Source of the DNA: Viola odorata
Lineage: Eukaryota > Streptophyta > Magnoliopsida > Malpighiales > Violaceae
Length of the DNA stretch: 64,000 bases
Reading direction: 5' to 3'
Assembly (NCBI GenBank): GCA_963691705.1
Contig: OY829537.1
Coordinates: 26,226,078 to 26,290,077 of the forward strand
Shown here: piece after piece, positions 12,805 to 25,400 of the stretch
How positions within the stretch are numbered: position 1 is the first letter of the stretch
How the letters are laid out: every line of letters starts with the position of its first letter
Program-made: the position numbers and the translations under genes
Notes under the pieces: generated by a model
What the model saw: only the letters and a program-made list of their open reading frames with translations
Database searches by the model: none
Told to the model about the DNA's origin: nothing

Positions 12805-12867
12805 TAAAAATTACTGAAGTTTAAAGCTAACTCTGATATATACTTCTTTTACTTCCTCTCAGAAATG
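12805..12867 (+). repeat. 63-bp direct repeat, right copy, with the working 3' splice site
   Basis: It is identical to 12155-12217. Splicing to base 12863 gives KCIGAIDGTH, the conserved first catalytic block, so this is the acceptor that fits the protein. The 587 bases between the copies show no transposon ends that I recognise. Confidence 0.92.
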
Positions 12868-13964
12868 CATAGGCGCAATTGATGGTACTCATGTTGCAGC
12901 CTGGACTCCTGCTTCTAAACAAAGAACTTTTCGGGGTAGAAAATCACTAATTACGCAAAATGTTATGGCCATGTGTTCGCATGATTTAATGTTCACTTTT
13001 GTTTATTCTGGTTGGGAAGGCACAACTAATGATTCACGTGTGTTTCTTGATACGCTAACAAGGTAGGACAATCAATTCCCTATGCCACCACCAGGTAAAA
13101 CACAATTTATTGAATTTCATAACAGTATGCAATGTTTATATTGTTTGCCAGTTTGAGATTTGAACATATCATTTGCAGATTATTATTACGCTGTCGATGC
13201 TGGCTACCCAAATATTTCGAGTTTTTTAGCTCCTTATCGTGGTGAACGATACCATCGAAGCGATTTCCAAGGACGGGGGAGAATAAGAACAAAATATGAA
13301 TTATTTAACTACAGACATTCATCTTTGCGAAATATTATTGAAAGGGTCTTTGGCATTCTCAAAGCTAGATTTCCTATATTAAAGTCTATTCCGAATTACC
13401 CACTTCGACGTCAAAAATTGATACCTATAGTTTGTTGCGCACTTCATAATTTTATTCGTAGCGAAGATAGAGCTGATCAATTATTCACTGAATTTGGTGA
13501 GGACGGTGTGCAAAACACTGATGAAGACCGAGATGATGAGATGCAAGAAGGTATACAAGTGAATATGTCACAACAACAACAGATGAATGCTGTTATGGAA
13601 GACATTGCAAATGAATTGTGGGCTCATCGTAATAATCGTTAGATTACGAGGGAGCAACGAGTCAAGTGGAGTACGTTTGCTATGTAATTTTTTAATCAAT
13701 TACTATATTAGTAGATTGCTTTTATTTTCATGTAGAAATATAAATTACAATATTTAAATGCAATATTAGAAGATTGATGTTATATTTAATAAGTTTTCCC
13801 TTTTTAAAATGACTATTTTTATTTTAAGTTTCTAAATTAATAAAACTTTTTTCCATATTTATTTCATATTGAATATATTAAAATAAACAATTAGGATTAT
13901 TAAAATAATTTTCAAATGATTTCTTCTTTTCATTACAAATATTTTCGGTTTTCTACAAAAAATG

Positions 13965-14189
13965 AAAACGCGCGAAGTAACACGTTTTCCAGTTTCCAGT
14001 TTTCAGATCAGGGAATTCTTACATTCAGTGCGAAGTAAACGCGTTCTCCAGTTTTTCTGATTAGGAAACAAGCGCGAAGTAAACGAGTTTTCCAGTTTTC
14101 AGAATGAAAATAAACAGCAAAGTTTTAAATTGAAAATTCTCAAAAGCAGCAAATTTTCAAATTGAAAATTCTCCCATGTAAACGCACCC
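13965..14189. repeat. Harbinger right subterminal repeats
   Basis: The phrase GCGAAGTAA(A)C..GTT(T/C)TCCAGTTT occurs three times (about 13973, 14030 and 14073) before the terminal repeat. The left end has one or two inverted copies near 6300-6350. Such subterminal repeats are the usual binding sites of the Myb-like protein in this superfamily. Confidence 0.65.
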
Positions 14190-14560
14190 TAAAATTCTTA
14201 TACGATTTTAGTTGGTGGAGAATTTCATATTTATAAATAGAGAGATTATAAATTTATATTCCTTCAGTTCATATTTTATGAACGGAGTAATTTTGTAGCA
14301 CCGGCAGAGCAGTAAGAAAAATCAATAAAAAATTAAACAACTAAGTAGTAGAATAATTTTGTAGCACCAGCTTTTGTAGCATCAGCAGAGCAGTAAGAAA
14401 ATTACACAATAAATAACTTTTTATACAGGAATCCATACTACGTCAGTTATTTAGAACTTCGAAATTAGCCCAAAAAAAACGTCCATTAAATATGAATAAA
14501 GCGACTAAGCGAGTAATACACTACACCTACTCGAGCAAGCAATTACTCTTAGGTGCCAGC
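14190..14560. other. AT-rich spacer with a short duplication
   Basis: No gene is seen. The phrase ATTTTGTAGCACC.GC, followed by AGAGCAGTAAGAAAA, occurs twice, starting near 14291 and 14352. Confidence 0.5.
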
Positions 14561-15729
14561 TGGACACTCTCCTCTCCCGTAATTATCTTAGACCCAACCA
14601 ACACACCACTGTTCCATTACCTCTCCAGTCTCCACTCCACGCCTGTAAAGTAAAGTCTCCGAGGGGTATTCTCGCTAAACCAACCTCTCAACGAGGGCAT
14701 TTCTGTACCTTCACCGTCAAACCTCGACTTCTTTCTTCCACTAAACCAAAAATGGCACTGTTCTCTTCCTCTCCTCTCCACGGACACACAGACACACAGA
14801 CGACAAACCACACCGAAACTTTGAGCGATACAAGATTGCCACATTACCACTCTCTCTCTCCCTCCGTCTCTCACTCCCTCATAAGCCTCATTCCTTCTTC
14901 TCAAATAACTCCAAAAATCCATTTCAGAGAATCAGAGAAGGAAGGAATGAAGAAGAAGAAACAGCTCTTCTTTTTTTGCGCAAAGCTATGCCTCTGATTC
15001 CAAGAATTCAATGTCCTTCACGGATTTCCATTTCAACATCTGTTTCCCAACTCACCTTTTCCCCCTTCGCCCAATTCTATATAATATTACCAGTGTAAAA
15101 TTCCAATAAATTAAAGAAAACTAAAAACAAAAACTGGTGTTTAGGTACACTTGCATGGGGAAGGTGAGAATTTCTCATGTGCATTCTCTTCAATGAAGAA
15201 TTCTCTTTTTTCTGCTCTTCAATTTGAAGTTTTCATTTCTTCCTCTGCAGCTCCTCTGTTTCACCACCTGAAGCTTTCCTACTTTTCTGCATTTCTCTCT
15301 TTTTATTTGAAAGAAAAACAAAAAAACAGTTGGCTGTTACAACTCCGGCGACAAAAGGTAGTTAGACATGAAGTCATACCACAGCCCTTTTTTTTCCTTT
15401 GGTTTTTGCTTTGTTAAAGAAAGCAAGTCAAGAAGAGTCTTGGATAATCCTCATTTTTCTTTGCTTTTATCTTTTGTTTTCTTTTTGTAACAGAACAAAT
15501 TCGGCAGTTGAAACAGTTTCTTTCGCTTTAAATTTGAGATCTCAAACGTTTATTTCCTGTTTTCTTCAACAGATCCCCTGCAGCCGCATTGGATCTTGAT
15601 TCCTCTCCCATCTCATTTTCTTTAGCAATGCCGGAACTAGAGGAAGAGCAAGCAACAACTACCTGCTGAAAACTGGTAAGCCGAATTTACAATCAGGTCG
15701 GGTAGTTGAGTTTGGTGTGAGCGGTGAAG
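14561..15729 (+). promoter_or_regulatory. Promoter and leader region of the MCA gene
   Basis: The stretch is CT-rich from about 14570, as plant leaders often are. TATA-like CTATATAATATT lies at 15077-15088, followed by about 640 bases of leader to the ATG. Possible leader splice signals include TTTGTAACAG near 15486-15495 and AACTG|GTAAGC near 15675. No protein is supported, so leader introns are inference. Confidence 0.45.
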
Positions 15730-18700
15730 ATGGCGTCGTGGGATAATCTTGGGGAGATTGCAACTGTTGTTCAGCTGACCGGATTAGATGCTGTTAGGCT
15801 GATTGCTCTGATAGGTAAAGCAGCGACTACGGCGCGAATGCACAAGAAGAATTGCAGGCAGTTTGCTCAACATTTGAAGCTGATTGGGAATTTGTTGGAG
15901 CAGTTGAACATTTCTGAGCTTAAGAAGTATCCAGCAACGAGCGAGCCATTGGAGCAGCTTGAAGATGCATTAAGGAGGTCATTTATTTTGGTCAACAGTT
16001 GTCAGGACAGAAGCTATCTTTACTTGCTTGCTATGGGGTGGAACATTGTGTATCAGTTTAGAAAAGCACAGAATGAGATCGACCGCTATTTGAAGCTCAT
16101 TCCTCTCATTACTCTTGTCGACAATTCTCGAGTCAGGGTATCCACTTTTTCCTCTCTGCTCACTTAAATTCTCATCTTCTCCAACATGATGAGTGGTTTG
16201 TGCCGATCAAAGAGTTGTCTCAACCGGTTGCATGATTATCTATTGAATCTTGTCTTTTTGGTGATGCTTCTAAATGGAAATTGCTGCCATCTCTTTAATA
16301 CTGCGGTTTGTGTTTTTGGTTGTTTGCTTAAATTCATAAGCCTTTAGCCAGATATGGCTGTGTCGTGGCTTTAATCTTGCCTTTTCCTTGAATTGATAAT
16401 CTATCCATTCAGTATCTATCGGAGCTAACTCAATATGATCAGTCTACTCAATGTTGTGATTTCCCTTATAATGCCTTTGTTTTCTTTTCAATACAACATC
16501 ACAACATCAACTAAGTTGATTGCTTTGTGTTCAAACGTACGCAGGAAAGATTAGAAGTTATTGAGAGGGATCAACGTGAGTATACATTGGATGAAGACGA
16601 TAGAAAGGTGCAAGATGTGATATTGAAACCAGAACACTCACAAGAACATGCCATACTGTTGAAAAAAACTCTTTCTTGTTCCTACCCAAACATGTGTTTC
16701 AATGAAGCTCTACGAAAGGAAAGTGAGAAGCTTCAGCTTGAGCTTCAAAGGTCGCAAGCTAATTTGGATGTGAACCAGTGTGAAGTTATTCAACATTTGA
16801 TTGAAGTTACAGAAGCGGTTGCTGTAAATACGGTTCCAGGGAAGAGTTCGTCACTGAAAGGTTCCAAGAAATTGGAACCCAGTTATTCAGATGCTAGTGA
16901 GGAAAAACAGTCATTTGATGATAGCTACCCAAAGAAAAGTAATTCTAGGACAACTTCGAGGTTAGATATTTTTTCAAAACCTATGCATAGGAAGTATAGG
17001 TAAATCATGTTCCGTTTACATGAAGGAAAAATATAATCATGGTTCGGGAATACTATGTATGAATCAAGATACCTCTGTTTTGCTGAATAAATGAGCATAG
17101 CTCCATATTAAAGCCACATTGTTTGGACTTTTTACTTTCTAAATGCCAGCATGGTTTTTTTCTTTTTAATATTTCATTACAATTTGTTTAGCTGTATTCT
17201 TGGGTATGGAGCTTATTTGCCTACATTAGCTTGATGAAAACTATTAGTTTGGGGTCACAAGATTAGGTGTTAAGCATAAAAATGTAGTCAAGGTTCTGAA
17301 ACTCTAGAAGTTTGATGATGCTGATGGCAATATTGAGAAAATTCAATGCTCTGAAAAGCACATTACTGAGATGGAAACATTAAAATGATCACAGCTTTTA
17401 TTCTTTCTCGTTCCTGTTCCTGCTGTGGGATTTTTAAGTTTATTGCTTGGCTACTGTGCTCAATTTTAGTGTCCTTGTCAGAAATCAAGGATGGTTTGGA
17501 AAGTCTGACTCCTTGCTTTTATATGCAGAAACACATCCTCAGTTACATCAGGGGATGATCTGCTGTCAAGTAGAGGTTCACATGGGAGTGAAGAGTGGCA
17601 CACTGATTTACTTGGTTGTTGTTCTGAACCGTGTCTATGTATGTCCTTATACTCACTATTCTCTTTTCTTCTCCTTCGGCAAGTATTGTTTCCATTGCAA
17701 ATAGTACTTTTCATGTTTGAAACTCCTTGATGGCCCATTCTAGCAGTAACTAAGATGTGCTCATATACCTAAGAAATCCCTGTTTAACTTCCTTTTTCAT
17801 AGACTTTTAAGCGCAAATCCTTGTACAGTCAACTTTCTCATTATTGATTTTTATTTTTATTTTTTGCTCTTATAATGTTCCGAAGAAACTAAGTTGTATG
17901 AACAAGACTTGCTACACCTTGTATTTATGGAAGCTTTCCTCGTTTTATTCATCCTTTTCACTCTGCAGGTTTGAAGACTTTCTTCTATCCATGTGGCACA
18001 TTCTCAAGGGTTGCTACTGTAGCTACTAACAGACACATGTGTAAGCCTCACTATATTATCTTCAAATTTTATGGTCAATACCCCATCCTGTTTGTGATTT
18101 CAAGCTTGTTGGCATGTGATCCCTTTTCTGGCATATCACAAACAGATATTGTGGCCTTGAGGTTACAAAAATGTATTACACTCTGGCATGCAGAGTTGAT
18201 AGACAAAAGGCATTTGATGATTTCCTAGTAGTTTGAAATTTATGCTTTGAATGCACCACCTTTGTGTATTTTTCTAGACGGATTACACTTGTTTGCAGAG
18301 TTTATCAGACAAAAAGCACTTGGTTTCCTAGCAGTTTGAATTTATGCTGTGAAACCTTTGTAGCATTTTTCTTATTTTTCCACCAATCCAATTTTTATGG
18401 CACAACATACTTGATACCCTGTCCTTCTGACTTCATGTAAACCTTTTGTTTTCTTATTGCCAGCCTCAGCTGAAGCATGTAATGAACTGATGGCATATTC
18501 ATTGATACTGTCATGTTGTTGCTATACATGTTGCATGAGAAGGAAGCTCCGCAAAATGTTAAATATCACGGTACTTCCTCTCTCTGACTCCATGGTTATG
18601 ATCTTTTATTTTGGTGTATTATTTATTAGAGATTTAGGTTCATTGAGTACTGAACTTGTTCCAGCTTATATGCCCCGTGTAAGTATATGGTTGAATGAGA

Positions 18701-19356
18701 TCTCCTTTTATGGGTTTCTGATGGAAGTTCTTGTTAAAATGATTTTTGACTAGGAGTTTCATATACAATCATATTATGGATGGTTGCGTATTGTCCTATT
18801 GAATCCATTGCATTTCATCAAAGAGAAATGCTAAATATCTGCTAAAGTTCTTCGAATGTCTTATTTGCCAGCCTGATGAGCATTAACCATGGACTGTGCA
18901 TAGATTCTTATATTAAGTTCTTTATTGTTCCGACTCCATCGCTTGTCTTGATCATACATTAATTTCCCAAATAATTGTGTGATGCGCTTTATTTGTTTTT
19001 ACAGGGGGGCTTTGTTGATGATTTCCTCTCACACTTGATGTGTTGTTGCTGTGCCCTTGTCCAAGAATGGCGAGAAGTGGAGATTCGTGGGGTTTATGGT
19101 TGGTATACCTAATCCTTGTGGTGATTTTAACTTTTGGTATTGAATTGACGAAACACGTTATGGTGATTTAATCCTTCAAAACTTTGAGAATGTTCAATCA
19201 CGTTACGTTACTGGCTTGGGTCATTTTCCTTACTGACTTGTAGTCTTTGTAGTTGGACACCAGCAAGTATCAATGATGTTTGATATGCGATCTACTTTTG
19301 CAGGTCCTGGAAAGACGAAAACTAGTCCACCACCCTCACAGTTCATGGAAACTTAA
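15730..19356 (+). CDS. MCA1: MCA1/MCA2-type mechanosensitive calcium channel subunit
   Basis: The product belongs to the plant MID1-complementing-activity family, plasma-membrane proteins that mediate stretch-induced calcium entry. I place seven exons with GT-AG borders: 15730-16137, 16545-16999, 17529-17638, 17969-18040, 18464-18570, 19005-19098 and 19304-19356. Phases agree and give about 432 residues, close to the usual length of about 420. Exon 1 has the hydrophobic N-terminus and conserved RMHKKNCRQFAQHLKLIG and SYLYLLAMGWNIVYQFRK. Exon 2 has the EF-hand-like ERDQREYTLDEDDRKVQDV, a coiled-coil (ESEKLQLELQRSQ) and a serine-rich linker. Exons 3-6 form the PLAC8 region, with the cysteine clusters LLGCCSEPCL, FYPCGTF, SCCCYTCCMRRKLR and HLMCCCCALVQEWREVEIRG. 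The end SPPPSQFMET fits the family. MCA1 and MCA2 cannot be told apart by eye, so the symbol is for the family. I see no defect. Confidence 0.93.
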
Positions 19357-21737
19357 CTGATACGATGAAAGCATTCTTTGTTCGTCGGAAACTTGCACAC
19401 CCCCGACAGCCGCCGACAGGGGCAATGGCTATTTGCCCGCTGTTGTGTAAAACTTGTATGTGATTTCTTTTGTACCATTGAGTTATCCAGCATGTTGAGC
19501 CAGCCATATGTAAAGTTGTTTTCAATTGTTTCCATAGTAGTATTATTCAACATACGATGTCAGAAGCTATGCACTAATATTAAATGGTACAGTATTGTTC
19601 TGAGTTAATTACATCTTAAATTTTTAGGGTTCACTTCAGTAGAAGTAATTACGAGTTTGGTTTGTAACGGGCGAGCCATAGCCATCTTTTTAGAGATCCA
19701 ATTACTGATTTTTGGCTAGTTTTTTCCTCTATGTTCTACAACTATGCTAGGAAGGCATCGGAATTTTGGTTGGCGATGTTTAGTCTGATCTTTGACTTGA
19801 GGTCACCAATTAGTCTTTATGATGAAAAGTATAGGAGGAAACAAAAGATTTGATTGCCTATTCCTTACTGACTTGTAGTCTTTGTAGTCTGCAAATTTAT
19901 TTAATTTTTTATTATTTTGAGTAAAGGGAGAAACGTAATCTTCTCCTTTGGTCCAAGCGCTCTTTGAAAACTTACCTCTTGAATTAACTTAGATCAAGTT
20001 TAATTCAAGTGCTACACGACAACTTCCCTTGGATAACTGACTATGGACACTGCTTTTTTCATAGAATCAGATCGCTATCTCATGAGTTCATGATCGCCTA
20101 ATTCATCTCTCAGTTCAAAGTATAATGGATCCATACCACAATAAATCTCATCCTCTCACTTATTTGGAACAATTATCAATTATTACACAATGTGAAAGGA
20201 GAATTGGGGACATATTTTCACTCGTACGAAGTATAAAACCACCTATCATATTTCATGTTCAATCCATTGACTCCCCAACCGACAATCCTCTAATCTCGCA
20301 ATCTCGAATCAATCATTGTGGGATATTGTTTAGACCTCAATAATCTTCCTTTCGAACAAAGTGTCTCACAACCCACCACAAGGAATCATAAGTCTTTTAA
20401 TTTAGCTTGATGATTTCCTATGTACCAATCAAGTATTTATGACTACTGAACCATGTTGTTTTTTCACCATCTCTGCACCCTCCCACCAAACAATCTTCTC
20501 TTCCAAATCCTTCAAGTGTCGCTACAATCAAATGAGTCCAATCTCTAGTTGAACTCAATCACAATATTTTGTCCACAAACTTGATATACGTTGAATGTTC
20601 AATCGTCACACCCAGGTGGCGTCTCTAATTAATAAAGTAAAATTTTAACGCAACGCATACATAATAAATGAGAACATATCTCCCTCAATCATAAGACTCG
20701 ATCATTGCTTAGTCTAATCAATATGCGCAGTAATACAATCTTTTTCCACCAAAATGATCCGAAATTGTCAAACACTATAAAAGAAACAACTTATTTCGAC
20801 CAAGACTTAATATTATATTAATTGGATTATAGATTATTATAATGTTGTTTAGATTTCTTATAATCCACTTTGTGAAGGTTTAAAAAAAACCATTATTCAT
20901 TTTTTTTTAAAAGAGCTATAATTCTTCTTGAGTTAAAATCACATATGCAAAGAGAATATTAAAGATGATTTTTAAATTTTGGAAAATCAAAGAAAAATTA
21001 TATAGAAAGAGAGAAGAAAAATAAAATAAGAAATGCATCTTCTTTTTAACATTACTCCACATTATTACAAGTATGGTAAAAAGGTAAAAAGGAAAGGAAA
21101 CCTGGAATAGCAGGTCTTTTGGAGGTCAACCGGTCATTTTTAGCACAACTCGTTTAGTTAGTATAATTAAGAAAGTATTCCCACGTGGATTGGGTGATTA
21201 CTGAATTAGTTCCAATTATTTAACCTATCAAAAAATAAAAATAAAAATAAAAATTAGAGATTACAATTCTAGTTCAATTGAGTTGCTAAGATCTCTCTCT
21301 AATTTCAATTAATTATGGATGAATATGAGTGAAGCTGGCCTACCGTTATGTACCTAATACCCTCTATCAAAGTTTTTAGATCTAATTTTATAATTATGTG
21401 TATTAAATAAACATTGATTTATGAGGGTAAGTTTCAACGATCAATTCCACTAGGAAGACATGTTAGGGCTATTTGTTCACCTTTCAGTTACAGGTGATTT
21501 ATGTTTTTTTTTGAACTACAAACTGTTGAATCATACTTTAATCGAGAAGATGACAAGGCATATTGGAATTCTCTTAGGTTGATTAGTTACTATCCAGATC
21601 AAAATTGTTCTTTTTTCATGAGTTGTCACAAAAATCCTTTTAGAAAACGTTGGTGTTTTTATGCTATGTGTCATATATTATGATTTGGTAGTTTCTATTA
21701 GTCGTGTTTTATACATTGTAGTCTTGTTTTATGCATC
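19357..21737. other. Intergenic DNA after the MCA gene
   Basis: I support no gene here. The first 250 bases are probably the MCA 3' UTR. A 28-base phrase near 19226 (in the MCA last intron) recurs at 19861-19888. A 60-codon frame at 21501-21683 is cysteine- and phenylalanine-rich but resembles nothing I know. Confidence 0.5.
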
Positions 21738-21746
21738 GTTTATAAT

Positions 21747-22075
21747 GGGAAATTGCAAAAATAGGTATCTGTCAAATAATTGTTTGACTGATTTGGCACT
21801 TCCTTTTATTTCTGCGTTTAAAAGGTACTTCTAAACAAACAAAATGTCACATTTGGTACCTCCGACTAACACCGTCCACTTTTCACCGTTAAGTGTCTTA
21901 CGTGGCACGCCACGTCGGATGCCACATAGGCAGCGGATGATGTGGCACACCACATCATCAAATCTGACCCGGTTCTTTGCCCACGGGTCGGGTAAATGGG
22001 TTTTCCAACCCATTCCAAAAACTACGTCGTTTTTTGCCTTCCTTTTCCGTTAACTTTTCTTTTTTTCTTTCTTCC
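21747..22075 (+). repeat. MULE left terminal inverted repeat
   Basis: It pairs with 26735-27016. It contains an extra segment of about 50 bases near 21900-21955 (GTGGCACGCCACGTC, then GATGTGGCACACCAC) that the right arm lacks and that is itself rich in short inverted repeats. Confidence 0.85.
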
Positions 22076-22415
22076 TTTTTTCTTTCCTTTTTCTCACCCT
22101 CTCCCTCATTCAAATACTGCCAAGTTAATACAGACCACCCCTGCCAAATCATCTACCAAACCCTCTGCCTCATTAATTAAAACCCTCAATTAATCCAACC
22201 TCTCCCAAATTGAATTAAATCGAATCCCTGCCAGATCTAAATTCAATTAAATCCAATCCCTGCCAAATCCAAATTGAATTAAATCATCACCACTGTCATC
22301 ATCGTCGCCGCATCCTCATCGTCATCAATCATTGCATCTCACCCACCAAAACCACACAAAATCAAGCCCGATCCACCACCTCCATTTTCGTCCATCACCA
22401 ACACCAATCACAACT

Positions 22416-25400
22416 GCAGAGGGTTAAGAGCAGCTAGAAAGAGGAGTTTTATCAAACGTTGTTGGCATAAAAATCATTTGGATTTTTGTTTGCTTCAGGA
22501 GACGAAGTTGGAGGAAGTTGATGAGTATTTCATGCAGACTTTATGGGGAAATAAGGAGTCTCGTTGGTTGAGCGCTCCAGCTAGTGGAAGATCAGGGGGT
22601 CTTATAACTATGTGGAACAGTAGCTCTTTCTCTTCAGAGAGAACAATAGTAGGAGATCGTTTTGTTTGGATTGAAGGCACTTGGACTAAAGGGAACTTTC
22701 GCTGCGTAGTTTTGAATGTATATGCTTATAATGAAGTGGATAGTAGAAGTCAACTTTGGGATACTTTAGCTCTTCTAATTGAGAGTTGTATTTATCCCGT
22801 TCTAGTAGGAGGAGATTTCAATGAAATTCTGACGCCTTCTGAAAGGCTCAATGGTTCGAGCCATGCAAGAGGCATGCAGGACTTCCAAGATTGGGTTGAC
22901 AGATGCAGACTTCAGGACCTGGTTTTGGTAGGAAGGCATTTTACGTGGGCGAATGCGGTTTGTAGAAGCAGACTGGACAGGGTTTTTATTCAAGCGGGAT
23001 GGGGCGCTTTTATGCAGAGGGACAGGTTATCTGCGCTTCACAGACAGGGATCAGATCACACTCCCTTGCTTCTTATGCAGGACATTATTAACTGGGGCCC
23101 AAAACCTTTTAGAGACCAAGGGATTTGGTGGGAAGTGGTTAGTTTCAAGGAATTGGTTGCAGGTTGGTGGAGGGAAGCTTCTTCTGAATTTCCAGGAAAT
23201 TGTAGAGTTATTCATAAGCTGAAATGGTTAAAACAGAAAGTCAAGAGTTGGAATGCTGAGGTCTTTGGTCATGTGGAGAAGAGATTACAGAAGCTTCAAG
23301 AGGAGGATCTGGAGCTGGATAGGATAGCAGATGCTAGATCTCTGTCTTTAACTGAACAAGGTCGGAAGTTGGAGTTGGCTAATGAGATTTGGGATCAACA
23401 GGGGCGTGTTGACAGGTTCTGGAAGCAGAAGACTAGATCGCAATGGGATGTTCAAGGAGACAGAAATACTGGTTATTTTCACAGGATAGCAAAAGTCAAC
23501 GCGATCCGGAAGGGAGTGACAGACATTAGGTCAGCTAATGGTCGCATTTCAGATCCTAATCAGATAAAATCAGCGGCAGTTCAATACTTTTCTTCTTTCT
23601 TCAGATCGGTTAGATGGGAGAGGCCCAGGATCCCGGATTTGGGGTTTAGTAGATTAACTAAGCATGAAGCAAATTGGTTAGAAAATGATGTTACTTCAGA
23701 GGAGATTTGGGAGGCTGTCAGGAGTTGCAATGGCTAGAAAACTCCGGGTCCCGATGGATTCTCTCTCAGGTTTATTCAAAATGCTTGGGATATCATTGGT
23801 TCGGACTTCTGTTTCCTAATATTGGGTTTCTTTAGAACTGGAATCTTTCCGAAGGGGGCAAATTCTTCTTTTATCTCGCTTCTGCCAAAGTCAAGCGCGG
23901 CTATGAGGTTCAGCGATTTCCGTCCTATCAGTCTGGTTAGTAGCTTCTATAAAATAATTTCTAAAATTTTAGCTAAGAGGTTGGGCAGGGTGATTCAGAA
24001 GGTGATAAGTGAGGAACAACATGGGTTTATGAAAGGGAAACAGACTCTAGACTGTGTGATGGCTGCAAATGAAGTGGTTAGTCACTTAAAATTGTCTAAG
24101 CAACATGGCTTACTCTTTAAATTGGACTTTGAAAAGGCTTACGATTCGGTCGAATGGGGTTACTTGGAGGAGGTAATGCGCCAGATGGGTTTTGGGGATC
24201 GTTGGAGGGGATGGATTCTTCAGTGTCTTAGCACCTCTAGAGTTTCTGTTTTGGTTAATGGTTCTCCTACAAGTCAATTTGAGGTTAGTCGTGGTCTTAG
24301 AAAAGGGTGCTCTATGTCCCTTTTCTGTTTAATATTGCAGCTGAGGGTCTTCACCGCCTATTGGTACGAGCAAAAAATACGGGTTTGTTAAGGGGCGTGG
24401 GTAATGATCAAGCAGGGTGACGGCTTACACATCTGCAATTTGCAGATGATACTCTGATCTTTGTTAACAATGATGAGAGTGAGATTCAAGGAGTAAAAGG
24501 GACTCTCCGATGGTTTGAGGCTTTTTCGGGGCTCCGGGTCAATTTTCATAAGAGCTCGCTCGTGGGTGTCAACATGTGGGATCAGGATGGGTGTTGCCTT
24601 GCCAGAAGAGCAGGATGTAAGTATGAACAATTACCTTTCAAATATCTCGGTTCATTTGTGGGGCTAAACCCTAGAAGAATTTCTAGCTGGGACTTTCTTC
24701 TTCAGAAGATGAAAGCGAAATTGGCTACTTGGAAGGGTCACCTTTTATCTGTTGGAGGTCGGGTAACTTTGATTAAGGCTGCGGTTTCTAGCCTTCCAAT
24801 TTACAACATGTCTATCTACTGTATGCCTAAAAGTGTTCGCCGCAAATGCGAAGGGATTATGAGGCGGTTCATGTGGAGCGGAGATGAATCAAAAAAAGGG
24901 TTATCGAAGGTAAAATGGGGGGAGATGATAAAATCTAAGGAGCTAGGGGGCTTGGGCATAGGTAATCTTGAAATTCGGAATGCTGCTTATCTATTCAAGT
25001 GGGTGTGGGATATATGCAGAGGGAGCGGGAAAATTTGGGCGGATATTGTTAGGAGACAATATAGCTTTAATAATTTTGGGATCTTATGGAAGGATCCTCT
25101 AGTTAAAGCCTCCTTTATTTGGAGAGATATTTTCAGATTGTTTAGCAAAGGAGGTGATTGGTTCGATTTTTGGGTGAGGCATGTGGAGCTTGTTGTGGGG
25201 AATGGTAGTTCGGTTTCCTTCTGGTGGGACCCCTGGCACAATAAAATTCCTTTAGCCTTGGCTTATCCTAGATTGTTTAACGTGGCTATCAATGTTGATG
25301 AGAGTATCCTCGATCATGGCAGATGGAGTGCGGATCAGTGGTCCTGGGATACTCAGTGGCGTCGTGAGCTATTTGATTGGGAAACGGAAGAATGGTCTTG

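Larger units (their letters stand above)
11590..13642 (+). pseudogene. PIF/Harbinger DDE transposase with two nonsense codons
   Basis: The first exon runs from ATG 11590 to about 12123 and holds the N-terminal domain (NYRMRPHIFMNLCDRL, then MGLSVLCHRQTQRVIAGRF). Splicing TTTCAG to AAATGC at 12863 restores FQKCIGAIDGTHVAAW, the first catalytic Asp region. The second exon has VYSGWEGTTNDSRVF, then PMPPPG. After an intron (about 13094-13178) come YYYAVDAGYPN (second Asp) and NIIERVFGILKARFP (catalytic Glu). In-frame TAG codons occur at 11695-11697 and 13064-13066, each within otherwise conserved sequence. The donor-like AG|GT at 13062 does not give a usable frame, so I treat that TAG as a true stop. 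The DDE residues are intact but the gene is dead. Confidence 0.87.
6261..14189 (+). mobile_element. PIF/Harbinger DNA transposon with both genes
   Basis: The ends are inverted: GGTCGTGTTTAC at 6261 and, read inward from the right end, GGGTGCGTTTAC at 14189 (9 of 12 match). Each is flanked by TAA (6258-6260 and 14190-14192), the 3-bp target duplication expected of PIF/Harbinger. Inside are the two genes of the superfamily in the same direction: a Myb/SANT-like gene (9403-10338) and a DDE transposase (11590-13642). Both are broken, so the copy is not autonomous. A second member of the family starts at 63802. At 7.9 kb it is long for the superfamily, partly because of an unusually long noncoding 5' part. 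Confidence 0.88.

Noticed and set aside
13061..13068. Splice donor AG|GTAGGA that could remove the TAG at 13064
   Set aside because: Joining it to the downstream acceptor shifts the frame and skips the conserved PMPPPG block.
19226..19888. 28-base phrase present at 19226-19253 and 19861-19888
   Set aside because: A real short duplication, but with no extension and no sign of function.
21501..21683. 60-codon frame with several Cys and Phe
   Set aside because: Too short, no promoter signals and no recognisable family; could be chance.
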